Shown here in pieces: positions 1 to 11,314 of a stretch of DNA of 64,000 nt. Origin of the DNA: Lineolata rhizophorae (taxonomy: Eukaryota; Ascomycota; Dothideomycetes; Lineolatales; Lineolataceae); assembly GCA_010093515.1 (NCBI GenBank), contig MU001680.1, positions 786,459-850,458 on the forward strand, written 5' to 3'. The notes beneath the pieces were generated by a model, which was not told where the DNA came from, did not search any database, and worked only from the letters and a program-made list of their open reading frames with translations. The position numbers and the translations under genes are program-made. How positions within the stretch are numbered: the first letter of the stretch is position 1; each line of letters opens with the position of its first letter.

Positions 1-192
1 GAAGTCCTCTTGCTCTGGTGTCAATCGTTGTTGGTATACGTGGCTGGTTTGGCTGTTCTGTGTGCCTCGTACACGGGCAGAGAAGGTAGCTTGAGGGATG
101 TTGTACGCCTTTGCAGCAGCTCTTTGACTAGTAAAAACACCAGCATTAAGATCGCGGATAGCTGCTTGAATAGATTCTTCACGGTTGTCCAT
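1..192 (-). CDS. pogo-family DNA transposon transposase, N-terminal fragment cut by the window edge
   Basis: The minus strand from an ATG at 190-192 reads 64 codons without a stop and runs off the window. The peptide starts MDNREESIQAAIRDLNAGVF and continues with an RAAAKAYNIPQATFSARVRG segment. This is the Psq-type helix-turn-helix seen at the N terminus of fungal pogo/Fot-like (Tc1/mariner superfamily) transposases, where it binds the terminal inverted repeats. The CENP-B-type second DNA-binding domain and the DDE catalytic domain would lie to the left, outside the window. Whether the element is intact cannot be judged. The family assignment rests on recognising the domain sequence. Confidence 0.82.
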   Translation of the reverse strand, partial: MDNREESIQAAIRDLNAGVFTSQRAAAKAYNIPQATFSARVRGTQNSQTSHVYQQRLTPEQEDF

Positions 193-321
193 TTTGGCAG
201 TGTGGGTGGTGAGAAAACACGTGTTTTGTTGAGGGTGTTGAGTTCTGGGCAGTGAGTTGGAACCCCGGGTGACTCGGAACCCGGTCAGCTAGCTTAGCTA
301 CATACCTTAGTGTGTACACTG
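193..321 (-). mobile_element. 5' untranslated part and probable terminal inverted repeat of the pogo-like element
   Basis: Upstream of the transposase ATG the minus strand reads outward to CAGTGTACACACTAAGG, which is preceded by TA at 322-323. Pogo and other Tc1/mariner elements insert at TA and commonly begin CAGT, so 321 is the likely element end and 322-323 one copy of the target-site TA. The opposite end is outside the window, so the inverted repeat cannot be confirmed by pairing. Confidence 0.6.
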
Positions 322-997
322 TAGGCGTCCAAGGACGCGATTCCTGACTAACATGGGGGATCGGAAGCCAAGGTGGAGGGACCTCATGCTGTTGCCTACT
401 TACCCGAAGCGGTGTGTTAGGCGACAGCGGAGGCACACGTGACAGACAAACTGGGGGTCCGATTCGGAATGGAGACCGAAGCGGGCCTGCAATATGCGTC
501 GTCACTGCCCAGCGCCGCCGCCGACGTGGAAGGGAGACGACATGCTCCGTTTGCGCCTGCCCCGTGGTAGTGACGGGCCCCCTTGGAAAGCGACGGCGGA
601 AGGCGCAGCCCGCTCGCAGCAGCCGGCGGGTGACCCCGACGGTCGTTTGCGGGCGGGCACGTGACGTCGGGCTTGCAGGGATGCGGCGGCATTCGGGACA
701 GAGGTATAAAGGCGGGCGGAGTCGCCGCGGCGCCCGCCCACGCCTAGCCGCGCGACTTGAGCCGCATCGCCCGTTCCGTGCATCCACATTCGCGTCCTTG
801 CGCACCACGTCATCGAAGGCTTGCGCAACGCCTGCGACCTCGCCCGAACCCTGGTGCCTTGCTATCTGGTTGCCTGCGAGCCCCATCACCAACCCGGCGG
901 ACGCGGCATCGACGCGCCAATCACCAACCCGCGCGTCTTCCGCGACCCGCTCCCCCTTCCCTGCTCTCTGCTGCTCCACTCGAGCATGTGAGCAGCA
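322..997 (+). promoter_or_regulatory. FCP1 upstream region with E-box/CRE-like site and TATA box
   Basis: This is the region between the transposon end and the FCP1 start codon. It contains CACGTGACGTC at 658-668, an overlapping E-box and CRE-like core. A TATAAA lies at 705-710, about 290 nt before the ATG. The long antisense and sense open frames here appear to be a by-product of high GC and show no recognisable domain. Function of the sites is inferred from motif identity only. Confidence 0.4.
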
Positions 998-3654
998 ATG
1001 CTGCTCCGATCCCCCAAGAACCTGCACTACCCCGTCACCGTCACCGAGCTCCTCAAGCAGCACAATGCCGACGTCGACAAGTACGCTCCGCTCTTCTCCT
1101 ACTTCTACAAGTCCACCGTGACCACGGGCAACGACTTCGGCGAGTGGGTCGAGGTCGAGAAGACCTTCCCGACCGTCTTCGAGTCGGAGACCGATGGCAA
1201 GATCGTCTCCTGGAAGATCGACGCCGGCGCCGTTATATCTGGGCCCGGCATCGCGCTCGTGGAAATCGAGGAGCCCTGCCGCCATGAAGTCCAGTATGGC
1301 GGCATGTGCGCCGACTGTGGTAAAGACATGACAATGTGAGTGCTCCCCCTGCCTCGATGACGTTCGTTGGATAGATGTACGCTAACCGATACATCGCGCG
1401 AGCAGGGTCAGCTACAACACTAGCTCCAGAGACTCGGACCGCGCCACCATCAACATGGCCCACGGTACGACGGCGCTCTTCATTAGTCAAAGCGAAGCTG
1501 CGCGTCTTGAGGAGGAGGCCAAGCGCCGGTTGTTGTCGAAGCGGAAGTTGTCGTTGGTCGTCGATCTAGACCAGACCATCATTCACGCGACCGTCGACCC
1601 TACGGTCGCCGAGTGGCAGAAGGACGAGAACAATCCCAACCACGGTGCCGTCAAGGACGTACGTTCCTTCCAGCTAGTCGACGATGGTCCCGGAGGACAC
1701 GGGTGCTGGTACTACATCAAGCTGCGACCCGGTCTGATGCAGTTTCTCAGGCACATCTCCGAACTCTATGAACTCCACATCTACACTATGGGCACGCGGG
1801 CATACGCCACCAACATCGCCAAAATAATAGACCCTGACCAAAAGATTTTCGGAGATCGCATTCTCAGCAGGGATGAGAGCGGTAGCATGCAAGTCAAAAA
1901 CCTTCAACGTCTCTTCCCCGTTGACACCAAGATGGTGGCTATCATTGATGATCGCGGCGACGTGTGGAGTTGGAGTGACAACCTCATCAAAGTCAACCCC
2001 TACGACTTCTTCGTGGGCATAGGCGACATCAACTCCAGCTTTCTTCCAAAGCGCCAGGAAGCTACTGCAAAGGAGGCTAGCCAGGTTCGAAATAAAGCTC
2101 TAGCTCCCGGCCCTGCTGTAAAGAAACAGTCGGGACAGGATGAAAATGGCTCGGTAGCTCAGGCACCCAAATCAACGAACGGCGCTCTCTCGAGAATAGG
2201 AGAGCAGCTAGTTGCGATGGGCGGTGGGGGTGATCCCAATGTTCTTCAGAGTCAAAGTACGCAACAAGAAGCGGCTATTGCAGCTCAGGTTTCCGATCGA
2301 CCACTACTTCAGAAACAGAAACAGCTCGACGAAGCCGATGAGAAAGCGAGCGAGGAGAGCACCAACTCGGACAGCGATTCCGAACAACCCTCCCAGCGAC
2401 ACAACCTTCTTCACGACGACGACAATGAGCTCGATTTTCTCGAACAACATCTCCGCAGTGTTCATAGAGCTTTTTACGAGGAGTATGACAGGAAGCTCCA
2501 CGGTTCTCACGGCGGACGCGTTGCAGAGCTCCGTGGCGAACGCCCAGCTCGGAAGCTACCCGTTGACGACCTACGCATAGTCCCGGATATCAAGGCCATT
2601 ATGCCTTTCATAAAGGCGCAGGTCCTTCGCGGCGTGAATATCGTATTTACTGGTGTTGTTCCTCTGGGGGTTGACGTTTATTCGTGAGTTACTGACCCGG
2701 TGAACCTTGAGAAAGAGTGTCCGTTGCTAACATGGTAATAGGGCTGATATCTCGCGCTGGGCTAAATCATTCGGAGCCAATGTGTCCGACCACATTTCCG
2801 GCAAAACTACGCATGTAATTGCGGCAAGAGACCGGAAAACGGCGAAAGTCCGCCAAGCTGCGAAGCGTCCGCATATCAAGATCGTAACCATGAGTTGGCT
2901 CCTCAGTTGTTTTCTGCAGTGGGAACACGTGGATGAAGGACCGCATATAATCCATGCAGAACCCGACGAAACGAACCTACATGGGTCTACAAAAGCCTTG
3001 TCGCCATTTGATGAACCTGAAGATGGTACCAAGCTATCGTCCTCGGATGATGAAGCAGCTGTGACTGATTACGAAGACGGTGAAGCGGGTCTTACGATAG
3101 CAACTGACGTGAACGACGATATCCCTGACAGTCTATTGCCGACATCCCCGACAGATGAGAGCAGACAACTAAATGCAGCGGAATGGGAGGGCATCGGCGA
3201 AGAGCTGAAGGAATTCCTTGGCGACAGCGATACGGATTCCGACAGTGACGCTTCCGAGGCCAGCAACAGCACGCGGAGCGGCTCGGTGACACCGAAGAAC
3301 CGGAAGCGAAAGCGCGAAACTCAATCGGCGGAGTCGAGCGAGACCGAAGAGAGCGACTCGAGCGCCAAGAGCCAGCTGGGGTCTCGACTGCAGAAGCGTA
3401 AGCGCCGCGCTCTCGAGCGCGTGTCGAGCCTCACCAACGTCGCGTCGGCTGATATGTCGTCAGGGTTGCCCAGCCCCGACACCACTGGTCCGGAAGGCGG
3501 TCAGGAGGAAGAAGACGAGGAGGACGGCGGCGAAGTGAAGAAAGCTGCGGCTGGGAATTCCGGCGAGGCTGATGGAGACGAAGACGACGATGACATGGCT
3601 GCGGCTTTGGAGGCGGAGATGGAGGCGGCACTGGACGACGACGAGGACGACTAG
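998..3654 (+). CDS. FCP1: RNA polymerase II CTD phosphatase Fcp1
   Basis: The model is join(998..1335, 1406..2683, 2742..3654), 842 aa. Introns are 70 and 58 nt, the first with a GCTAAC branch site. Fcp1 removes phosphates from the C-terminal repeat of RNA polymerase II so that the enzyme can be recycled. An N-terminal lipoyl-like beta region carries a small CRHEVQYGGMCADCGKDMT cysteine motif near residue 95-112. The catalytic DLDQT (DxDxT) lies at about 166-170 inside the FCPH domain. A BRCT domain at about 510-615 is split by intron 2 just after GVDVYS. The tail is Ser/Asp/Glu-rich and ends in a very acidic segment, as in other Fcp1 proteins, where it contacts TFIIF. The ATG at 998 gives the conserved fungal N terminus. 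Both splice joins restore family-conserved sequence, so confidence is high. Confidence 0.95.
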
Positions 3655-4827
3655 TGTGATCAAAGCGGTTTGGCCGACGAACGGACGGGCTCTCAGGGAC
3701 ACTGGTTGCATTTTTGCATAGCGTCGGTGCTCGGGCGGGTCACGGCGAAGGCGGCATCAAACTCCGGGACGAATCTCACGATGTGGGACAACTTCTGCGG
3801 TGTTCTGGGCGTTCTTAGAGGATACTTTTCAAGCTTGAAGGGCTTTGCCTATCCTTGCTGTTGAGCAGGGCCTGGATAGGAACTGGCTACATAGAGAAAC
3901 TACGGGCTTTGGCTTGGGGCCGGTTAATGAGTAGAACCGCCATGATACGCCTGGGGTGTTCTGTGTACATAGGGGTCCTCCAAACATCAAAAGCTGCCAA
4001 AGGTGTTGCGTTCATTTAGTTCTCTTCATGCAGTGACTGTCTCGTAGAGGTCAACCTGGATCACGGTCCGGAATCATGCGCATTATTACCTACATGAGTG
4101 AAGAAATACCTCAGGGTCGACACTCCCTTTTCAAACTGGTTGTCGGCTCGCTCACAGGAACACAGTTGAAGCTTTTAACCCCAACTCTAGTCTTCGATTG
4201 AGACTTGAAACTACGCCGAATATCTAATGATACTGAGATGTGTTGTGTGGATATGGATTGAAAGCCTACCGTGCATGTTCGTAGTACCGTCCTAAGCACA
4301 GTTAAGGAACTTTACAGCGTGAGGCACGAAACAGGTTGCGTGCATACAGAATAGTAAGCTTGCTAACCGTACTATGATATAATTTCTAAGTGGAAGGGTT
4401 ATATTGAATTTATATGTGCGTAGAATCTAACTACGACTGGGTATCTCGTTCTGGTTCAACCAGTTCCAGACCAGCCGCGTTTCTCTCGGTCGGAATGAAA
4501 TAAGATTGTTCGTAAAAGAGTTGGTCGTAACGCCATCGTAGGAACTAGAAACAAAGGTCGAGCCGAGAGCAAAACGTGTAAGAACATGAGCAGGTTTGAT
4601 CCATCATCCGACAAGATGCCATATCTTCGCCTTACCCGTGGTTACATTAAATCCCCGGTTACCCATTTCATACACCATGAGATATAACTTTCGCTTTGCA
4701 ATAATTTTCGGTCCCTATGGTACTCGAAAAGTGTCCTTAACTAAGCATACCAGCGCCAAGCAGAAACCGCTGCAGCTGACAGCCGGCGCCTCTAAACCGT
4801 TGGGGGCCTCTAAATAGCCTGGAGAAC
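3655..4827. other. convergent intergenic region, FCP1 / F-box gene
   Basis: About 1.17 kb lies between the 3' ends of two convergent genes. The short open frames here have no recognisable domains. There is an AT-rich patch around 4370-4420. I see no RNA gene or repeat. Confidence 0.5.
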
Positions 4828-6679
4828 TTAATCTAGATCGTCAGGAGGCTGGTCCTTGGTAGGCGGTCGATGGCTACGCGAGAGCGAGAAGTCTAGGATG
4901 GACGACCGCGGCTCAACATATTTACGCAGACACCAGCCGACCTGCGTGGCAAGCGGACGCTCCTCCTCGAAGGGCGCCCGCTGTGTGCCCTTGACGAAGA
5001 TGATCTGCGTCTTGGGGTCCTCGCGGTCGTAGATCTTGTCCGAGCAGCCGAAAGCGATGACTGACAGCTTCGAGCTGCGGCCGAACTCGCGGGCGTGGGC
5101 GGTGCTCAGATCGAAGCCGTGCTGGGCGAGGTTCTGTAGCAGGTGCTCGTATATTTTGCGAGGAAGGCGCGTTGTCGATGGAAGGTTCGTGGGCCACGTG
5201 GTAATATTGAGGGTAACAAGGTTGGGAAGGTCGCCTAGAGCGGCCTGCGCATTAAGGCGAAAAAAAGTCAGGTCAGGTCATGCAAGGCTAGAGGGCGGGG
5301 GCGCGAATTACCTCGAACACCGTGAATTCTTCACTGATTGCCCTAATCAGGCTAGTCGAGGGAAACGCTACAGATAACTGCTCAAGCTGCGGACAATCCT
5401 TGCAAATCTGGAGGAAAGAGTTCGCGTCGTAAATGTGCTCCTCTGTACGGTCATCTACACTTGAGCCTGGGCTGGCATGCACATTCAACTCTTTCAAAGT
5501 TCGGCCTTGGCGGCTGATTCCCGCTACCGCTGGGGGTTTCTTAGCCGACATAATGTCGAGAGTGAGACTAGTTATGCCGGAGACAAGGCAGAGAAGCCCA
5601 TCTATAGCCTCAAGCGTGTCGTTTTCGACGTTATCCTCTCCCTTGAACTCTAAGCACTCGAGCTTTTCTGGAAGCCTCGTGCTCTTGCTGATCTCGGCAA
5701 AGAGCGCGTCCGCACCCGGACAAGAAAACACACGGAGGTATCGCAGTTGCCTAAAATCGACGATGCGGCAGTAGGTGTTGGCGGCGTAACGCAGCCCAAC
5801 CTTCTGCAAGGTGAGGTCTTTCAGAGCAAGAGGCACGCACTTGTCAAACGGCTGCATATGGCCGAATATGGACGTCGTGATAAGGCCAGGCTGGGTGCTA
5901 GAATCGTAGAGCTCGCGCATGGGGAGAAGAGGGTCGGTCTCGCTGAAGTTGGCGTGGATCGTGACCTTCTCTGGGTTCTTGGTCCGCCTGAGCAACAAGC
6001 CGCAGAAGTCGAGCACCTCCCTGCTATCCGGATATAGGCCCAGCTTGCGAGCCCTCTCGAAGATAGTGTCAAAGAGTGGTCCATCTTCCAAGTCGGGAAG
6101 AACGTCCCGGTCGAGCGCAAAACCCTCTAGCCACTTCAGCTTCTTCTGCTTGGTATAGAGTAGTACGAGGTTGTCGGCGGAGAACTCGGACCAAGGGTGC
6201 CAACAGAAACGCTCGAGGATGTTCTCTGGGAGGAACTCGAGGATCATGCGGATGGCGAAGTTGGCCTGCTGCAGCTGGCGCTCAACGTCGGCTTGGTTGT
6301 ATTTGTCGACGACGTCGGCGAGGTAGACGTCGAGCATGCGCACGTAGGGCAGGCCGATGTTGCGCGGGTGAAGGAAAGCGCTGAGGCGGTTGTCATTGGT
6401 GCAGCCGAGATCCAGGCTAACCTCGTGGTAGAGCTGGCGCACCGTGATCTCGTGCAGCTGCTTGCAGGTGAGGCAGAGGTTGCGCATGTCGGTAGGGCGG
6501 ATGACGTGCGACACAATGAGCGTCTTGAGGTCGACGGGCAGCAAGGCGAAGGAAGCGCGTTCCTGTTTGCCAGGAGGCGGCTCAGCGGCAGCGGCGGCTA
6601 GGGCCGTCTTGTCAGGCGTTGTAGGGCGCTGCTGCTCATGGTGAGGCTGCGCCACAGCGGCTGGGTTGTCTGGAGACAT
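4828..6679 (-). CDS. F-box protein, putative SCF ubiquitin-ligase adaptor
   Basis: The model is complement(join(4828..5244, 5312..6679)), 594 aa with one 67-nt intron. The second exon was recovered by splicing GAG|GTAATT to CGCAG|GCC. It continues with a segment containing GDLPNLVTLNITTWPTNL and ends PPDDLD. An Ala/Pro-rich N terminus is followed by an F-box at about residues 44-90 (FALLPVDLKTLIVSHVIRPT, then LCLTCKQLHEITVRQLYHEV), which would bind Skp1. The remainder has Leu-rich stretches like the irregular LRR region of many fungal F-box proteins. The substrate is unknown. The frame stays open upstream to 6880 but is Ser/Pro low complexity, so I take the ATG at 6679 and treat the rest as leader. 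Confidence 0.8.
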
Positions 6680-7238
6680 TGCGCGGCGGTATGAGCGGGG
6701 AGATGGGGTGGGCGAGGAATGTAGGAATAGCAGCAGGAGGGAGGAGCTTGAGGATAGGTGTGTTCCGGGAAGAGAAGAGAGGAGAGGCAAGGAGGGGAAG
6801 ATGTAGGTGGATGCGGAGGCGGAGGTGGAGGAAGGCCTAACGACCTGCCCGCAGAGCGAAGGCGGTGAGGGGGGGAGCACTCAGCTGAGCCACGGTGCAG
6901 GATGCTACGAACCGCCCAGCCGCATTGCTGGTGTCTCCAGCTGCCTCTTTGCTGCCTGGCCGCGAGCCGAGCTTCTAGCCTTCCTTGAATTCCTTCATGC
7001 GGAGTGATAGACTCGTCTCCTGCAGGAGTTGGGCAACTGCCATTCTCTTCCTTGACCGGTCGGAGGATCTAGATTCTAGCTAACTCTGCCACCACATCAC
7101 GTTGGGATACCCTTTATAGTTAGACGGCTTAAAGAATGCATTCTTTTGCTATTATGAGATCTTTTTGGCCTCCTAATCACACTGGCAACCTTCGACCGTA
7201 CAGAAGCGGAGCCAAATTCCTCGGCCAATGTTGCGGGC
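6680..7238. other. intergenic region with CT-rich leader of the F-box gene
   Basis: On the minus strand 6690-6860 is strongly pyrimidine-rich, typical of a fungal promoter or 5' leader, and lies directly upstream of the F-box ATG. The rest separates it from the end of the next minus-strand gene. No other feature is visible. Confidence 0.45.
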
Positions 7239-8701
7239 CTAGCTCGTCCGCTCGTAGGCTCTCCACCAGAGACTCATGTTCGCCGCCACCAAGAGGTCCA
7301 TCATCTTCAAACCTTCATCTTCTAGAACTAGCTTGCCAAGCTTAGCGTGCTTCCCGCCAAAGCCGCCTCCTGCGGACTCCTGGCCTAGCGTCAGGTCGAG
7401 CTTTTCTAAATCATCGAAGTCGGGACCTTGCCGTTGTATGGAAGGTGCTTGGGCGGAGTACGAATTTGCCCTCGACCTGGTCGCTGAATCCGTCCCCAGT
7501 TTTTTCTTGCTCCTGCTGACATGAGGCAAGTTGAATCGTAACTCACTGACCACGGCCGAAGTCGGGAATATGGAAGCACCCACGACAGGAGGCGTGTGCT
7601 TGCACTGTCATACTCAGTTAGCGCTTGGCTCAAAGGAAATCTATGGGTTTCCCATCTTACCTTGAGTGTCGAACCAGTGCTGCCCGTTGCAAATTCGCAT
7701 TTGCCGCCCCAAGGACTGTTGAATGCATATCCTTTCGGCTTTGCACTTCTTTCTATTGCCGGAGCGCCTTGTCCCGCCAGAGAATTATTCCGCCCTGTGA
7801 ACAACGACCCGCTCGAACCCACAGTTAGAAGCTGGGGCCGGCTATCATTGCTTTGGCCAAGGTCTGAAGCACTCAATGCAGGGTTGTAGGATATTGAAGA
7901 ATCCGATTTCAGTCGTGAATGAGAACTTGCAGTAGAAGGAGGCCTGGAGCTTTCCATCTCAAGACATCTCTGAAATGGTACATTTTCCCCGGGATTCTGA
8001 CCATGAACATTCGCGTCAGTTGACCTGAATTTCGAGTAGCCCGGGTTGGTGATATCGATATCAACGGGTGCGCAGTCAGATTTGGTCTTGTGTGTGGCCG
8101 TAATTTGAGGTCTGTGGGTAGAAGCTGCAAAAGTTGAATAATCTCTCATCTTAGCCACGTTCCACTGTGCCCCGGAGCTCGGATCTCTTCGAATCAGGAT
8201 GAGCGTGACTCCGGAGCCCGTATTGTGAACAAGATTGGCGATGTTTGCCGGGGTGGACCGCTGGGGAGACCGTTGGTCGATCGAACTATTTAGCTCGGAA
8301 AAGTTTCCACGAAGAGAATCTTCGTCAAGCTCCTCTGAGAATCGGCCCGTATGACATACGTGCGGCGGGACAATGCCGGTGTCGATAGAATGCTTCACGT
8401 TTTCCTTCATGTTCTCTTGCTTTGGCCGGAACGGTATGTCTACGGAGAACCCCTTCCGATGTCTATGATTAGAGCCTACTGGCTTACGAGAAACTGTGGC
8501 TCTATTGGAACCGGCGACAGTGGAATCGGCAAGTCTGTTAGGAAGCGGCGGTGGTGGCATCAAGTTCCTGGGAGATAGCGGCGGGTGCTCCTCGGCGCTG
8601 AGTTGTGGCTCTAAGGGCAGCTGAGGCAATGGCTTTCTGCCAGCGGCTCTAGTGTATTCTCGGGGTCCAGCGTGCGAGGCCCGGTTGTTCGATTCAGACA
8701 T
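7239..8701 (-). CDS. conserved fungal protein of unknown function
   Basis: The model is complement(join(7239..7604, 7661..8701)), 468 aa. It has a 56-nt intron (CTCAAG|GTAAGA ... CTAACTGAGTATGACAG). The first 347 residues are low complexity, rich in Ser, Pro, Asn and Arg, and predicted disordered. The C terminus is more ordered: a KCKHTPPVVGASIFP-like segment after the splice, a basic SRSKKKLG stretch, and a final helix-like block ending in EGLKMMDLLVAANMSLWW. I recall similar short C-terminal blocks in uncharacterised Pezizomycotina proteins but know no function. There is no signal peptide or membrane segment. It is divergent from RRP14 across 684 bp. Confidence 0.65.
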
Positions 8702-9385
8702 TAGAACGCCATCGGGCGGGTCTGATCCATCGTTGCTATCGTCAACGTGTACGTAGTAAAGAGAGCTGCAAACATCTTCTGCCGTGACGATCTTCTCTCT
8801 TGGCTTGATAGGAGTGAGAAAGACATCTCCAAGGAGATAAAAGTAAGCAGGGGATTCCCCTCGTTAGGTGCTTTGAGGGCGTACCTCTACTACCGGGCAC
8901 TCTGGTGATATAGAGCACGACTCGGTCAAGAGCAGGCAGCGCTGGATTACGGGGATATTGTGGGGGGCTGGAAGCCAGGGAGATGAGAGACGACAATGAT
9001 CGTGCTTGTACCGCGGAAGCCATGCTGGCGCAGGAAACAAGTTGACGAAGTGGAAATCCGCTGTGGCATAGTAGCCAGGACCGTCTTGGCTTGCCCTGTG
9101 CAAGCAGGCGGCATCCCCAAAAATGGGCGAGAGTGCCGCGCTCTCCAACGCAGGTACAGCCCCCGAAGAAGTTGACACAGCCCCAAGCTGTCGTCAACAC
9201 CACACCCCCCTGCCCTCCCAGCCACAAGTCCACAAGCCTCTTTTCGCAAGCATTGCCGAGGCGCTCGGCCCGAGCCCTTCCGTGCCAAGATTTCGAACCC
9301 ACACCGCCCCAATCGCTCCACACGTGGATCCTGTCGTCCGCCAGAGTTTTGCCTCACAGTCAACGTTACCAACATCACTGGTACC
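8702..9385. promoter_or_regulatory. divergent upstream region, unknown protein / RRP14
   Basis: This 684-bp interval lies between two start codons on opposite strands and so presumably holds both promoters. The antisense open frames seen in it have no recognisable domain. I could not pick out a convincing TATA or CCAAT element. Confidence 0.4.
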
Positions 9386-11144
9386 ATGGCCGACGATATC
9401 CAAGTTTGTGATCCGCCCCTATTTTTCGACGACCGAGCTTGACTGACAAGCTCGTAGGAGCGCCTTAAGGGCCATGCTCGCGCATTCGAGGGCCTAATGG
9501 CTTTGATGCCTGCGAAACACTACTACGCGCAAGACAATAGCGTAAGCCTGCGACCGCCTCCAGCTTGTCTCTTTCGCTGGCTTTTCTAACCCGTATTCGA
9601 CTGCGTAGGATGAATGGCAGAAGAAGAAGCAGACCAAGGAGCAGAGGCAGGCTGCCAAACGAGCCAATCTCGATCCCCACAACCACATGAGCGCTAAGGA
9701 CGTCATGGACGAGAATGACCGTAAACGGAAACGAGGCGAGGACGTTTATGAAGACGGGTCCGAGGCTGAAACTCCAGAAGGCTCGCAGCAGCTACGTGAA
9801 AGCCTTGCTGGCCCAGCCAAGGCACCCAAAAAGCAAAAGATCGCTGGCAGAATCGAGGAAGGCGTTTCTGCTTCTCGAGGCAAACAATCCCACACTGAGG
9901 ACAATGATCCAGACATTGAACGACAGCGTAAGGCTGAGAAACGGAAAGAAGGTAGGCAACGGAAGAAAGAGAAGCGAGCCAAGGAGAAAGAAAAAGCGCT
10001 TGTAAAAAAGACTCGCAAAGCCGAGGCCGCAGCATCTGAGAAGGTACATGCCGACGAGGGCCGGCAGCAGATGGAAATGACGGACAACACTGCAATCGGC
10101 GGTGATGATGAGATGGAGAAAATGGATGTGGGTGGCATGCTTGATGAAAATGGCAATGCCGCTCAATCTTCGGTCACGCCTTCGCCAGAACCTGAATCGC
10201 CACAGTCCGCAATCTCTGCCAATCCAACTGCGTCATCCTCATCTTCGATAATTCCGCCTGCCGAAGCGCCCAACGACCAACTAAAGCCGAATATATCCTC
10301 GATGACTTCTACTAAGGATTCTACAAAAGTTGATCCCGACGACACCAACAAGCCAACAAAAATTCAACTCCCGAAAATCGATCAAGAAGTCTTAAAGGCA
10401 CGATTACAGGCTCGCATCGACGCTCTGCGAGCTGCTCGAAAAGCTGACGGCATTGACGGCAAGCCAGCCAAAAACAGACAAGAGCTTCTAGAAGCGCGAC
10501 GGATGAAGAACGAACAGAGGAAGCAACGCAAGAAAGAGATGAGGAAACGAGCTAAGGAGGATGAGGAACGCGCTGCCTCGGAGGCGGAATTGGCTCGACT
10601 GTGCGGTTCTGGATCTCCACTCGGTTCAGACATATTTTCGCCACGACGTGAGGAGCCCGAGACAAACTTCTCTTTTGGGAGAGTCAAGTTTGATGATGGG
10701 CGAGGAATGGATCCGACCCTCAGCACCGTCATAAATCCACGGAAGAAAAGTGGTCCTCAAGATCCACGCGCCCGTCTTGAATTTGCGTTGAAAAAGAAAG
10801 AACGTTTGAATGGATTGGACGAGGCTAAACGTGCTGACATTGAGGAGAAGGACTTATGGCTCAATGCTAAGAAGCGTGCTCACGGCGAGCGGGTTAGGGA
10901 TGATACCTCGCTCTTGAAGAAAACATTGAAGAGAAAAGAGAGGGCAAAGCTCAAGAGTCAGAAGGAATGGGACGAGCGTATTACTGGCGTGAAGAACGCT
11001 AAGGAAGCCAAGCAGAGGAAGCGGGAGGAGAACTTGCGAAAGCGCAAAGAACCGAAAGGTCAAAAGGGTAAAAAAGAGAAAAAAGGCGGCAAAAAGAATG
11101 GTAGGCCTGGATTTGAAGGAAGCTTCAAAGGAAAAACAAAATAG
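9386..11144 (+). CDS. RRP14: SURF6/Rrp14 family nucleolar ribosome-biogenesis protein
   Basis: The model is join(9386..9403, 9458..9541, 9609..11144), 545 aa, with introns of 54 and 67 nt. The first exon encodes only MADDIQ. The splices join ERLKGHARAFEGLMALMPAK to YYAQDNSDEWQKKKQTKEQR, which is the SURF6 N-terminal block. The C-terminal SURF6 domain (about 270-545) contains NFSFGRVKFDDG and DEAKRADIEEKDLWLNAKKRAHGE, followed by a Lys/Arg-rich tail. The protein is expected in the nucleolus, acting in pre-rRNA processing for both subunits. Its composition (Lys, Arg, Glu in long coiled stretches) fits. It is longer than the yeast protein because of a Ser/Asp-rich central spacer. Confidence 0.9.
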
Positions 11145-11314
11145 CGAACTCCTGAAGTTGCAGCATTGGCTTGAAGCCTTTTGGTGTATGTAAATTCGGG
11201 CGAAGTCAATCACTGTCACTGTGATAAGTTCAACGTAGCGAATGTGTGCCATTGCAATATCCCGCGCTAAAGTTTACATGCGAACAGCTATTTACTGTGT
11301 ACACGAGAGGTCAT

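Noticed and set aside
179-1285. 368-codon open frame antisense to the FCP1 leader and first exon
   Set aside because: It overlaps the transposase start and FCP1 exon 1, has no recognisable domain, and is Arg/Gly/Pro-rich as expected for the reverse of GC-rich coding DNA.
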